Assembly (NCBI RefSeq): GCF_001905795.1
Contig: NZ_LIXJ01000011.1
Span: 163,711 to 227,710, forward strand
Source: Streptomyces sp. CB01580
GTDB taxonomy: Bacteria; Actinomycetota; Actinomycetes; Streptomycetales; Streptomycetaceae
Reading direction: 5' to 3'
DNA length: 64,000 bases
The position numbers and the translations under genes are program-made. Below are positions 42,754 through 52,255 of this stretch, piece after piece. The notes beneath the pieces are model-generated. The model made no database searches and had not been told where the DNA came from. It saw nothing but the letters and a program-made list of their open reading frames with translations. How positions within the stretch are numbered: position 1 is the first letter of the stretch; each line of letters opens with the position of its first letter.

Positions 42754-45700
42754 CGACCGTCGATCCACGAACGGCCGTGGACGCACTGGCCGCATCGCGT
42801 GCGCCGTACCTGCTGGGAGTGCGCCACCACAGTCCGGCGCTGGCCGCGGTGGTACCCGCCTTGCTGGAAGAGGCGCGGGCCGAGGTGGTCTGCGTCGAGC
42901 TGCCGACCGACTTCCAGCCCTGGCTGGAACATCTGGCGGACCCCGAAACCGTCGCCCCGGTCGCCCTGGCCGGGGCGGGCGAGGAAGGACGGCTCTCGTT
43001 CTACCCGTTCGCGGACTTCTCCCCGGAGCTCGCCGCGGTCCGCTGGGCCGGAAGCCGCGGGGTGGAGGTCGTGTGCTGCGACCTTCCCCTCGGCGACCCG
43101 CGCTGGTCGGCGGGGGCGCTCGGGCCGGTGCGCGAGCCGGACGGGAGCGAGGCCGTACGTCCAAAGGCCGATGCGCCCTCGGGTGCCGCGGGTGCGCTCG
43201 ACGCCGGTCCGGACACCGGTCCCGACCCTGCTCCCGGCGACGGGACGGCGCGGGTGCGGCGCTCGTACACCGAGGCGCTCGCCGCCGCCGGGACCGGCCG
43301 GGACGGTGACGACCTGTGGGACCGCGCGGTGGAGGTGCTGGCTCCGGGGTGCGCCCCGGACGCGGTGCGCCGGGCCGCACTGGGCGTGGGCTGGGCCCTG
43401 CGCGCCGACGCCGTCGTACCCGCCGCCGACCTGGCGCGGGAGGAACGGATGCGGCAGGTGATCGCCTCTGCCTCGGCGGACGGGCGCCGGGTGGCAGCCG
43501 TGATCGGCGCCTTCCACGCACCCGCGCTTCTCGCGTCCACGGAGGAGGACGCCGGAGCGGAGGCCGGGGTCGGGACGGCGGGCGTCTCCGGTGCTACGGG
43601 GCGGGCGGCCGTCCCGTCCGGCGGGCCGCGCGGTGCGGGGCCCCGCACATGGGCGTCCGGTACGGACACGGCAGGGGGTTGGGCGGCCGGCAGGACTGGG
43701 GAAGACGGCGCCGCAGCGACCGAGGGCTCGGAGGTGACCTCCCTCGTGCCGTACTCCTTCGACCTGCTCGACTCCCGGTCCGGCTACCCGGCCGGAATCC
43801 GCGACCCGTTGTGGCAACAGGCGGTGCTCACCGCGGCCGGCGATCCGGAACGGATCCGGGAGGCGGCTGCCGACGCGGTGACCGGACTGTGCCGCGAGAT
43901 GCGCCGAAGCGGCCACACCGCGGGGACCGGCGAGGCCGCCGAGACGCTGCGCCTGGCCTGCGACCTGGCCGCCCTGCGCGGACTGCCCGCGCCCGGGCGC
44001 GGCGAACTCCTGGAAGCCGTCACCACCGTCCTCGGGCAGGGCGAACCCCTCGGCCGGGGCCGGGCCCTGGCCCGCGCGCTGGAGGCCGTGTTCGTCGGCA
44101 CCGCACGCGGCCGGATCAGCCCGCACGCGCCCCGGTCCGGTCTCGGCCCCTCGGTCGAGGCCGAGCTCGCGGAGCTGCGGCTGCCCCGACCGGACGACCC
44201 CGACCGCCGCGACCTGCGCCTCGACCCGCTCCGTTCGCCGCTGGACGGCCGCCGCGAAGTGCTGCTCCAGCGGCTGCTGGTGATCGGCGCCTCGTACGGT
44301 GAACCCCTGGACGTGGCGAGCACGGGCGACGGCACCGCGCTCGGCACCAGGTGGCGTCTGACGTGGACGCCGTCCGTGCCCGCGCGCCTCGACCTCGCGG
44401 GCGTGCGCGGAGTGACCGCGGCCCAGGCCGCCGCCGGCACGCTCGCCGCGACCGCGCGCCACGAGGCCGCCGAGGGCGGCCCCACCCCGGCCCAGATCCT
44501 CACCGGGCTGACCGCCGCCGCGCGCTGTGGTCTGTCCGAACTGGTCGACGCCCGCCTGTACGAGGCCTCCGCCGTGCTGCCCGACAGCGCCGACCTGCCC
44601 GAGCTCCTCCAGGCCCTGGACCTGTTGGAGGGACTGCGGCGCGGCCACTACCCCGGCACGACGCAGGACGCCCGCACGACGGCCGGCGCGCTCACGGAGG
44701 AACTCCTCGAGGCCGCGGTCCGGTCCCTGCCCGGTCTCGCGGGGAGCGACAGCGGCGCCGACGCCGGGGCACTGGTGGCGCTGGCGGACCGGACGGCCGC
44801 CCGCCATCTGGGCCTGCGGCTGGACCGGGCGCTCGCCGAGCTGGCGGCCGGGGGCTCCCCGCTCATCCAAGGCGCGGCCCTGGCCGTACGGGTGCTGCTC
44901 GACCTGGACGACGCGGCCGGGCTGGGCGAGCGTACGGCCGGCTGGATCGACGGGGCCACGGCTCCGGACACGCGCCGGGCGCTTGCGAAGCGTCTTGCCG
45001 GGCTGCTCACAGCCGCCGGTCCCCTGCTCCAGGCGTCGCCGGACGCGCTCGCCGCGCTCATGGACCGGGTTGACGCGCTGGCCGACCAGGACTTCCTCGA
45101 CCGGCTCCCGGCCCTGCGCGGCGGCTTCGACACGCTGGCCCCGGCCGCGCGCGACAGGCTGCTCACCACCGTGACGGAGCGGCTCGGCGACCGGCTCGAC
45201 CTGTCGCTCGACGCCCCGCCCGAGCTGCTCGCCCTGTGGGCGGCCGCCGACGCGGCAGGATCGGCAGCGCTGAAGGCCCTGGGCCTGCCGGGCACGGACG
45301 CCGCCGCAGGAACGGACCCGGGCCCGGACTCGGCCGGCAATCCCTGTCCCACACCCCCACGCGCAGCGGACAGCGCCCCTGCGGACGACGCGGACCGACG
45401 GCTCGGCCGTGCCGACCGCTGGCGGCTGCTGCTCGGCCGCCACAAGGAACGGCTCACCGGCGACGCGCGCCGCTACGCCCGCGCCCTGGACGAGCTCTAC
45501 GGCCGCGGGCGCGGCGAAGGCGCCCAGGACCTGGACGGCGGCGCACCAGGTCAAGGCGGCGGTCAGGACCCGTCCTTTCCCACCGCGCGGGAGTGGGCGC
45601 AGGAGCTGGAGGCCCTCTTCGGCACCGACGTACGCGAGGAGGTCCTCGCGGAGGCCGCCGACGCGGGTCGCACCGACGTGCTCGCGCAGCTCGATCCGGC

Positions 45701-46520
45701 GTCGGTACGCCCGTCCGTGGAGCTGCTCGGTTCGGTGCTGTCCCTGGCCGGAGGCATGCCCGAGGCTCAGCTCGCCCGGCTGCGTCCGCTGGTGAAGCGG
45801 CTCGTCGACGAGCTGTCCCGGGAGCTGGCCACCCGCCTGCGCCCGGCGCTCACCGGCCTGGCCACCCCGCGCCCGACTCGACGGCCCGGCGGGCGCCTCG
45901 ACCTCGCCCGTACCCTGCGGGCCAATCTCGCCCACACCCGGCGGACGGAGGACGGCCGGCTCGTCGTCGTACCGGAGCGCCCGCTGTTCAGCACGCGCGC
46001 GAGCAAGGAGGCGGACTGGCGCCTGGTCCTCGTCGTCGATGTCTCCGGCTCGATGGAGGCGTCGGTGATCTGGTCGGCGCTGACGGCCGCGGTCCTCGGC
46101 GGGGTTCCGACGCTGTCCACGCACTTCCTGGCCTTTTCCACGCAGGTGATCGACCTGACCGACCGGGTCGAGGATCCGTTGTCGCTGCTGCTGGAGGTCC
46201 GGGTCGGCGGCGGTACACACATCGCGGCCGGTCTCGCGCATGCGCGTTCGCTGATCACCGTGCCGAGCCGCACGCTCGTCGTCGTGGTCAGCGACTTCGA
46301 GGAGGGCGCACCGCTCGGCGGGCTGCTGGGCGAGGTGAGTGCCCTGGCGTCCTCCGGAGCCCACCTGCTGGGCTGCGCGGCGCTCGACGACACCGGCACG
46401 CCGCGTTACTCGGTGTCCGTGGCGGGCCAACTCGTCGCGGCCGGTATGCCGGTGGCCGCCCTCAGTCCGCTCGAACTCGCCCGCTGGGTGGGCGACCGCC
46501 TCCGTGGAGAACACCGTTGA
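42750..46520 (+). CDS. DUF5682-like / VWA domain fusion protein (1256 aa)
   Basis: TTG start coupled to the MoxR stop. The N-terminus YLLGVRHHSPALAAVVPALL and VVCVELPTDFQPWLEHLADP matches DUF5682, a domain often encoded beside MoxR genes. Around residues 265-335 there is a Gly/Ala/Thr-rich linker. The C-terminal 170 residues form a von Willebrand A domain: LVLVVDVSGSMEASVIWSAL (MIDAS DxSxS near residue 1096), GGGTHIAAGLAHARSL (second MIDAS loop), and VVVVSDFEEGAPL. E. coli encodes comparable parts as two proteins (YehM and YehP, from memory), so this is a natural fusion. It probably presents the VWA metal site to the ATPase. Confidence 0.82.
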   Translation: MTTVDPRTAVDALAASRAPYLLGVRHHSPALAAVVPALLEEARAEVVCVELPTDFQPWLEHLADPETVAPVALAGAGEEGRLSFYPFADFSPELAAVRWAGSRGVEVVCCDLPLGDPRWSAGALGPVREPDGSEAVRPKADAPSGAAGALDAGPDTGPDPAPGDGTARVRRSYTEALAAAGTGRDGDDLWDRAVEVLAPGCAPDAVRRAALGVGWALRADAVVPAADLAREERMRQVIASASADGRRVAAVIGAFHAPALLASTEEDAGAEAGVGTAGVSGATGRAAVPSGGPRGAGPRTWASGTDTAGGWAAGRTGEDGAAATEGSEVTSLVPYSFDLLDSRSGYPAGIRDPLWQQAVLTAAGDPERIREAAADAVTGLCREMRRSGHTAGTGEAAETLRLACDLAALRGLPAPGRGELLEAVTTVLGQGEPLGRGRALARALEAVFVGTARGRISPHAPRSGLGPSVEAELAELRLPRPDDPDRRDLRLDPLRSPLDGRREVLLQRLLVIGASYGEPLDVASTGDGTALGTRWRLTWTPSVPARLDLAGVRGVTAAQAAAGTLAATARHEAAEGGPTPAQILTGLTAAARCGLSELVDARLYEASAVLPDSADLPELLQALDLLEGLRRGHYPGTTQDARTTAGALTEELLEAAVRSLPGLAGSDSGADAGALVALADRTAARHLGLRLDRALAELAAGGSPLIQGAALAVRVLLDLDDAAGLGERTAGWIDGATAPDTRRALAKRLAGLLTAAGPLLQASPDALAALMDRVDALADQDFLDRLPALRGGFDTLAPAARDRLLTTVTERLGDRLDLSLDAPPELLALWAAADAAGSAALKALGLPGTDAAAGTDPGPDSAGNPCPTPPRAADSAPADDADRRLGRADRWRLLLGRHKERLTGDARRYARALDELYGRGRGEGAQDLDGGAPGQGGGQDPSFPTAREWAQELEALFGTDVREEVLAEAADAGRTDVLAQLDPASVRPSVELLGSVLSLAGGMPEAQLARLRPLVKRLVDELSRELATRLRPALTGLATPRPTRRPGGRLDLARTLRANLAHTRRTEDGRLVVVPERPLFSTRASKEADWRLVLVVDVSGSMEASVIWSALTAAVLGGVPTLSTHFLAFSTQVIDLTDRVEDPLSLLLEVRVGGGTHIAAGLAHARSLITVPSRTLVVVVSDFEEGAPLGGLLGEVSALASSGAHLLGCAALDDTGTPRYSVSVAGQLVAAGMPVAALSPLELARWVGDRLRGEHR

Positions 46521-48388
46521 GCACCGTACTCCTGCCTCCCGTCGCCCCCGACGTCCTCGCCGACGCCGTGGAGCAGCTCAGCGCACGGCTGCGCAAGAAG
46601 CTCGACGCGGCGATCTCGGGCTGCGCCGACCGGCCTTCCGCCATGGCCGACGGGGCGGTCGAGGTCCGCTTCGGCGAGGACGCCACGGTCACGCTGCGCC
46701 CGGGCCCGTCCGGCACGGTCACGAACGCGGAACAGGCCGTGTGCACCTGCCTGTTGGCCCCGCGCTGCCTGCACCGGGCCGCGGTCCTGGGCGCGGCCCC
46801 CATCGCCGGTGGGGAGGGCGACGCGGGCGCGGGTGACGACTCGGGTACGGGTAGGGCCGCAGGCTCGGGCACGGCCTCCGACACGGGCGCGTGGCCCGAG
46901 GAGGCCGCACCCCCCGCCCCCGAGGCCGAGGTTGCGGCCACGGCGGTCTCGCCGGCCGCCCTCACCGCGGCGCAGGTCCTTGCCGCCACGGCGCTGTGGG
47001 ACGCCGCCGCCGAGGCCCTGTCCGCCGGCGTCACGGCGGGTGGCGCCGTGGTGCAGGCCGAGCTGCTCCGCGCCGCCCACACTGCGCGGCTGGCCGGGCT
47101 GCCGCGGGCCGAGGCGGCCGCGCTGCGAGTCGTACGGAGCCTGAGGGCTGCGCGGGAGCGGAGCGGGGGACAACGTCTCGCCGACCTCACCGGAGCCTTC
47201 CGTGAGCTGTTGGCCGGCGCCGCCCTGCTCGCCTCCGGGGTGGCCGGCACGGATGCGGCGGGCTCGGCGCGCCGGGTCTACGAACAGGGCGGCAGCCTGC
47301 GGGTGTACGGCCTGTGCCGGGAGCCGGTGCTGTCCGCGACGGGGTACGGCGGAGTGACCACGCACCTGGTCGGTTCGGACGGCGCCGGTTACACGGTGTC
47401 CGACGTGCGCCCCGGTGGCCTCGCCCGCGTGAAGGGCGCGGGGTCGACGTCCGTGGCGCTCGGCGGTGCCGTCCTCGACCACGCCGGGTTGGCGCGCGGG
47501 GGTCTGCGGATCGTCGGCGCCACCGTCTCCGCGGACGGGCGGCTCGGGGCAGGGCGGGGGGTCAGTGCGACGCCACTGCGCGGGGTGGACTGGTTCGAGG
47601 ATCCCGCCGCCGCCCTCTTCGCCCGACCGGTGCAGGAGGCGATGGCCGCCGTGCTCGCCGACGGCGCGCCCGAGGCGGGAGGGCCCGGGAGTACGCCGCC
47701 GGGTCTGCTGGGCTGCGACGTCGAGGTGATCGGTGCGGCCGGCGACTCTGTCGTCGTCCGGGTCGCCGATGGGGGACCGCTGCTGCGGCTTTGCCCCGCA
47801 CACCCCCACCCGGAGCTGCCGCACGCCGCCAACCTGCGCCGGATCGCCGGACACCCGGGGCTCGTCCTGCGTGTGCTCGGCCGTCCCGACCTGGACCGGG
47901 CGGCGACGCTCCGGCCGCTGGCGGTCGGGCCGGTGCCGGGGGCGTCTGCCACGCTGCGGCTGCCGGACGCGTGGAAGGGCCGTGCCGACCTGGGCTACGA
48001 CCGGCTCCAGGGCGAGCACTTCCCCCGCGAGGCGGCAGGACCCGCGGCCTGCGGGCCGGTCACCGCGGGCCCCGACCCGCTGGCGGAGGCACCGCTGTGG
48101 CGTGTCCGGCGCCTGCTGGAGACGGGTGTCGCGGGCGGTCGCCGTGCCGTGGCCGAGGCGGGCCGCGGGACGGACGCGGACTTGCTCTCCGCCCGCCTGA
48201 CCCGGGCGGAACTCCGTGGAGCGGCCCACCTCGCACAGGCCTTGACAACGGAGGCGGGCCGCCGCCCCCGCGACACCTTCGGCCGCCTGACCGACCCCTC
48301 GGCCGACGCCTACGCGAGGGCCTGGCTCGCCTCGGCCGTGCACCTGGCAGCTACGGAACGCTCGCTGGTGGCCGCGTCCTGGTCGTGA
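46517..48388 (+). CDS. SWIM zinc-finger protein, last gene of the cassette
   Basis: 623 residues, TTG start overlapping the previous stop (TTGA). A SWIM-type CxCx(n)CxH motif is seen as AVCTCLLAPRCLHRA, with C76, C78, C84 and H86 as zinc ligands. A Gly/Ala/Asp-rich linker (about residues 95-140) follows, then a long mixed region with no recognised domain (LRVYGLCREPVLSATGYGGV, LLRLCPAHPHPELPHAANLR). SWIM fingers bind DNA or proteins and occur in YehQ of the E. coli counterpart. A hairpin at 48399-48432 closes the operon. The role is probably recognition of nucleic acid or partners. Confidence 0.78.
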   Translation: MSTVLLPPVAPDVLADAVEQLSARLRKKLDAAISGCADRPSAMADGAVEVRFGEDATVTLRPGPSGTVTNAEQAVCTCLLAPRCLHRAAVLGAAPIAGGEGDAGAGDDSGTGRAAGSGTASDTGAWPEEAAPPAPEAEVAATAVSPAALTAAQVLAATALWDAAAEALSAGVTAGGAVVQAELLRAAHTARLAGLPRAEAAALRVVRSLRAARERSGGQRLADLTGAFRELLAGAALLASGVAGTDAAGSARRVYEQGGSLRVYGLCREPVLSATGYGGVTTHLVGSDGAGYTVSDVRPGGLARVKGAGSTSVALGGAVLDHAGLARGGLRIVGATVSADGRLGAGRGVSATPLRGVDWFEDPAAALFARPVQEAMAAVLADGAPEAGGPGSTPPGLLGCDVEVIGAAGDSVVVRVADGGPLLRLCPAHPHPELPHAANLRRIAGHPGLVLRVLGRPDLDRAATLRPLAVGPVPGASATLRLPDAWKGRADLGYDRLQGEHFPREAAGPAACGPVTAGPDPLAEAPLWRVRRLLETGVAGGRRAVAEAGRGTDADLLSARLTRAELRGAAHLAQALTTEAGRRPRDTFGRLTDPSADAYARAWLASAVHLAATERSLVAASWS

Positions 48389-48398
48389 CCCACCGCTG

Positions 48399-48432
48399 AG
48401 CCCACCGGACCGCCCGGGCCGCCCGGTGGGCT
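48399..48432 (+). terminator. Hairpin terminator closing the cassette
   Basis: AGCCCACCGG (48399-48408) pairs with CCGGTGGGCT (48423-48432), 11 bases after the SWIM gene stop. Position and stem strength fit an operon end. Confidence 0.6.
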
Positions 48433-48490
48433 CGGACGGTCCCGGGCCCCGGTCCTTCCGGCGTTCCGCACCACCGGGCGGCGCTCGAGG

Positions 48491-49426
48491 TTGAAGATCA
48501 AGCTGACTCCTCCCCCCTCAGCCCGGTCTGCCCTCGCCGCCCGGCACGCCGAGGCCGGACGCCACCGCCTGGCCGCGCAGGCGTACGGCTGGGCCAAGTT
48601 CCCCTCACTGGCCGACGGCCCGAAGCGCACCGCGCTCGCCCGCCAGGTCGAGCAGTACGCCCTCGCCGCCCCCGGCTTCCCGGTGGAGTTCGAGCGCCGC
48701 ACGCTGACCGTCCCGTACCACGGCGGCGAGGCCACCCTGCCGATCCATCTGATAGCCGCCCCCGGCCTGCCCGCCGACGCGCCGGTCGTGCTGGCCAGCG
48801 GCGGGGTGGACTCCTGGAAGACCGACCTGCACGGCATGTGGGAGCAGCTCGCGCTCGCGCTGCCGGCACGGTTGCTGCTGTTCGACATCGTCGGCACCGG
48901 CGAGACCGCCCACCTGCCGATGACACCGGACGGTGGGGCCGAGGTGATCGCCGGACTGGTCGCCTTCGCCCGCACGATCGGCAACGGGAAGGTCGGCCAC
49001 TTCGGCATCTCGATGGGCGGTTACTGCTCTGCCCGGACCGGACTGACCGGGGCGGTGGATGCCTCTGTGGTGCTCGGTGGCCCGGTGGAGCGCTCGTTCG
49101 CTCCGGGCCGCGGCTTCGCCTTCGGCATGGACGGCATCGTCGGCAACGCTCTGGGCTTCGACGCCATGCCGAGCACGGCCGCGCGTGAGGAGGCCTTCGC
49201 GGCCTTCGGCCTGCGCCCGCTGCTGGACCAGAACGCCAATGGGCCGATGCTGGTGGTCAACGGCACCGAGGACGTCCACGTCCCACTGGACGACACCCTG
49301 GTGTTCGAGGGCCGACGGGACACCCGGGTCGAACTGATCCCGGACACCGGCCACTGCGCTATCTCACGCTTCGACGAGGCGATGGCCGTGATCGCCCCCT
49401 GGCTGAAGGACACCCTGATCGGCTGA
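48491..49426 (+). CDS. Alpha/beta hydrolase, FrsA/DUF1100-like
   Basis: 311 residues from TTG (CTCGAGG just upstream). A helical N-terminal cap (ARHAEAGRHRLAAQAYGWAK) is followed by the hydrolase core: VVLASGGVDSWKTDLHGMWE, FDIVGTGETAHLPMTPDG, nucleophile GISMGGY with serine near residue 174, VVNGTEDVHVPLDD and DTGHCAISRFDEAM (catalytic histidine). The cap-plus-core pattern is that of FrsA/DUF1100 esterases, acting on small esters or peptidic lactones. Separated from the cassette by a terminator, so regulated independently. Confidence 0.78.
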   Translation: MKIKLTPPPSARSALAARHAEAGRHRLAAQAYGWAKFPSLADGPKRTALARQVEQYALAAPGFPVEFERRTLTVPYHGGEATLPIHLIAAPGLPADAPVVLASGGVDSWKTDLHGMWEQLALALPARLLLFDIVGTGETAHLPMTPDGGAEVIAGLVAFARTIGNGKVGHFGISMGGYCSARTGLTGAVDASVVLGGPVERSFAPGRGFAFGMDGIVGNALGFDAMPSTAAREEAFAAFGLRPLLDQNANGPMLVVNGTEDVHVPLDDTLVFEGRRDTRVELIPDTGHCAISRFDEAMAVIAPWLKDTLIG

Positions 49427-50108
49427 TCCGGCAATCCTGTCGCGACACGAAGTGTGACGGATTTTCAGATCTCTGGTGGTTGGGCTGCTCTGGCCTGATG
49501 TCTTGTCGTTGGGCTGGGGATTCATGGGTGGGTGCAGTGGCGAGTGGCGGCTGTATCCGGGTGCTGTGCAGGGATGCCCGGTTTGGCTGTTCGGCGTGCT
49601 GAGCTGTGGTTCCGTGGTTCTGCCGGATTGATCTCGTGTCTGTCGTGGGTGTGGTGGCACGCCCATGGGTGCCTGTAAGGGGTGACGGCCGTGTCCGGTG
49701 CTTGTTTGTGCTGGTCAGGGACGTGTGCGGGTGAGGCGGGGCAGGGCGCGGGTGAGGTGCGCGAGCGGGATCCGAGCCCGGTGCCGCCGGGCATGCCGGG
49801 CTCGCGTGGCGCCGGCAGGCCGGTGGCCAGGCCCTGGAGTACGGGCGCGGTAATGGGGCTCTTGCGGCCCCGCCGTTTCGCCGGCACCGCGCAGACCGGG
49901 ACCGGGCAGCCGCTGCTGCGGATCTACTGGTTCGACGGGGCGCCGGACCGTGTGCCCCGGCCCGAGCACCGGCGCCTGCGGGTGGTGCCCCGGGGCACGG
50001 GAATGGCATACGGGTGAATATGTCCCTGGATTGGTCGAATCTGGCCGGTCCGCAGGCATGTATTTGATCATGCAGGATCCATTTGATGTCGCCGCCGTCA
50101 TAGCCAAT
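49427..50108. other. Gap with an NYN-domain scrap
   Basis: Plus strand 49850-50010 reads RRFAGTAQTGTGQPLLRIYW followed by FDGAPDRVPRPEHRRLRVVP, like the beginning of NYN-domain ribonuclease-like proteins (RIYWYDGAPD). It stops after about 50 residues and has no start. The stretch 49440-49840 holds no recognised gene. Confidence 0.45.
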
Positions 50109-51452
50109 TCAGCGCAGGGGTGCAGCGCGGTCCAGGAGGGCTGCTGCAGGCCGGTGACGGTGGTGGGGCACGAGGTGTCGGCGCATCACGTCCAGGCGGC
50201 GGGAGGCACGGACGGAGCTGAGGTGGGGGTAGTTGTCTAGGAAGTGTGTCCAGTGGGTGAGGGCGGCGTCGAGGTGGCCGTGGGCGAGGAGGGTTTCGGC
50301 GAGGTGGGCGTGGGTGAGGGTGCGGGCGTGGCGTTCGGTGGGAGTGCGCAGGCGCAGTGAGGTGGTGTAGGCGCCGATCGCATGGGATCGGTCGCCGAGG
50401 GCGGCCAGGGTCTGGGCACGCTGGTAGTGCAGGGCCGCCAGCGGATAGGCGGTGAACGGACCAGGAGCGGAATCGGCCTGCTGGTGGAGGCGCTCGGCCT
50501 GGTGGAGCGCGGTCAGGGCGGTGTGCCGGTCCTCGGGCGCGGCGGTGACGGCGAGGTGGGCCTGGGTATAGGCGCGGATGATGCGCGGGGCGTCGCGGGC
50601 GGCGTCGGCGGCGCGCCCGGCGAGGTTCATCACCGCGGGGGTGTGGTGGCCCAGATCGTGGGCGTGGGTGGCCATGGCCCGCAACGTGATCGCGAAGACT
50701 GCCCGGTCACCGGCATCGGCGGCGAGGCGGGCGGCGGTGTGGTGGTAGCGCTGGGCCAGGGCGTCGGCTCCACTGTCGGCGCTCATGGTCCCGAGCAGCG
50801 TGATCAGCTGGGCGGCCCCCGTGAGCAGCTGCCGGTGTGTGTGCTCGGCGGCTGGGGCCTGCAGGTAGCCGACCACATCGTGGCCGAGATAGGCGGCCAG
50901 CGCGGTGCGGACATGGCCGGAGCCGTGGAGCTGGGCGGCCTCGGCGAAGACGCGCGCCATGGTCTGCATCTGCTCGACCTCCCCCCGCCCTGCCCGGCCT
51001 CTCGCACCGTCTGAACCTGGCGCCGGCCCGGACAACGGTTTGGCGTCGGGCGATGCCACGACGGGAATGGCCAGCATGGCCAGGCTGTACACCCCAGCGT
51101 GCAGCAGGCGGCGCCGTTCAGGGTCGAGGTGGGCGCGTGTGAGTGCAGTTAATCGGCGCAACGGGTCAGCCTCCCAGGACAGATCGAGCACTGTGCACGG
51201 GGGGCGGCTCAGGCCCGCCTCCACGGCACTCACGGGCCGCCCAAGGCGCCTGGAGAGCGCCTCCAACAGCAGCTGCGGCACCGGCGGCCGGGGCGCGGTG
51301 CCGGACAGCCAGCGCGAGACCATGGAGCGGTCGCAGGCCAGCTGGCGTCCGTGCTCGGCAGCCACCTGCCGCAAGGCCGCAGCGAGCTGGGCGCCGCTCC
51401 AGTCGGCCTCCGCAAGCAGCGTCCGCAGGCGGGTATTGGGTGTTTTCGGCAC
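50109..51452 (-). CDS. XRE-type transcriptional regulator with TPR domain
   Basis: 447 residues from GTG with GGGAAG upstream. The helix-turn-helix is TLLAEADWSGAQLAAALRQV, then CDRSMVSRWLSGTAPRPPVP (residues about 10-60), a hydrophobic stretch near 130 (LLHAGVYSLAMLAIPVVAS) and about six TPR-like helices (TALTALHQAERLHQQADSAP, LAALHYQRAQTLAALGDRSH, LAETLLAHGHLDAALTHWTH). This layout is common in Streptomyces development and antibiotic regulators. It is divergent from the biosynthetic operon that follows and may control it; that is inference from position only. Confidence 0.75.
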   Translation of the reverse strand: MPKTPNTRLRTLLAEADWSGAQLAAALRQVAAEHGRQLACDRSMVSRWLSGTAPRPPVPQLLLEALSRRLGRPVSAVEAGLSRPPCTVLDLSWEADPLRRLTALTRAHLDPERRRLLHAGVYSLAMLAIPVVASPDAKPLSGPAPGSDGARGRAGRGEVEQMQTMARVFAEAAQLHGSGHVRTALAAYLGHDVVGYLQAPAAEHTHRQLLTGAAQLITLLGTMSADSGADALAQRYHHTAARLAADAGDRAVFAITLRAMATHAHDLGHHTPAVMNLAGRAADAARDAPRIIRAYTQAHLAVTAAPEDRHTALTALHQAERLHQQADSAPGPFTAYPLAALHYQRAQTLAALGDRSHAIGAYTTSLRLRTPTERHARTLTHAHLAETLLAHGHLDAALTHWTHFLDNYPHLSSVRASRRLDVMRRHLVPHHRHRPAAALLDRAAPLR

Positions 51453-51773
51453 GTCTTCCCTCTCTGCCTCCGGTCAACTAGGCCACCCTTGCCCGGAATT
51501 CACAAGCGCGCAATGGTGCAGCGGTTGCAGCGCATTCACCGCCTCGACCGTCTGCCCGCCGGAACATCCGTGCGGTGTACTGGTTGTCGTCTTCAACGAA
51601 AGGCGCAACCCGCTGTGTTCGTTTTGGCCGCTACCTGCCCCGGACCCGGGTGCAGGACGGGCTGATGGCCACGGCCACCGTCGCACCCGCCCTGACTGAC
51701 CCGAGCGACCCGCTGTGAACGTCGCCTGGGATCACGTGAGCAGGTACTGCACCGCAACACCACTGGAGCTGTG
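51453..51773. other. Divergent promoter region between the XRE regulator and the biosynthetic genes
   Basis: About 320 bp with no gene. It contains ATTCACAAGCGCGCAATGG-type AT-poor sequence and no obvious palindrome; promoters for both directions must lie here. Confidence 0.3.
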
Positions 51774-52223
51774 ATGAGCGTTCTTGACGTCTTTCGGATC
51801 GGTGGAGCCCGGGCACTGGTGACTGGCGCATCCCGGGGCATCGGCCGTGCGGTCGCGCTTGTCTTGGCTGAGGCCGGTGCCGATCTGGCTCTGTCGGCAC
51901 GCACCGCCGAGAATCTCAACGACACCGCCCACGATGTTGAGGCGTTCGGCCGGAGGGTCGCCGTGCTGGCCGCCGATGTCGCCGGCCCCGGGGCCGCGGA
52001 CGATGTCGTGGAACGGGCGTCTGTCGCCCTGGGCGGTCTGGACATTGTGGTGCACAGTGCGGGGCTGCTGCCCCTGCACGACGATGGCACACCCGTACTG
52101 GTGCCGTTGGGGCTGAGCAGCCAGGCCGACCGGGGCCACGTGATGAGCGTCAACCCAACGCCACGGCCGGCCTGTGCCGTGCTGCCCATCCTCACCTCGC
52201 CCTCTCCACCCGGCCCAGCTTGA
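51774..52223 (+). pseudogene. Short-chain dehydrogenase/reductase, truncated
   Basis: ATG at 51774 after GGAGCTGTG. The Rossmann start is perfect (RALVTGASRGIGRAVALVLA), followed by AADVAGPGAADDVVERASVA and VVHSAGLLPLHDDG. After residue 110 the sequence degenerates (DRGHVMSVNPTPRPACAVLP) and ends without the catalytic YxxxK. The rest was probably replaced by the crotonyl-CoA reductase fragment that follows in another frame. Confidence 0.65.
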
Positions 52224-52255
52224 TCCTGCAATCGTCGGTGGGCGGGCTGATCGTG

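Noticed and set aside
42666..46514. Minus-strand open frame of 1282 codons
   Set aside because: It mirrors the plus-strand DUF5682-like/VWA gene. It lacks recognisable motifs and a ribosome-binding site; long antisense frames are expected at this GC content.
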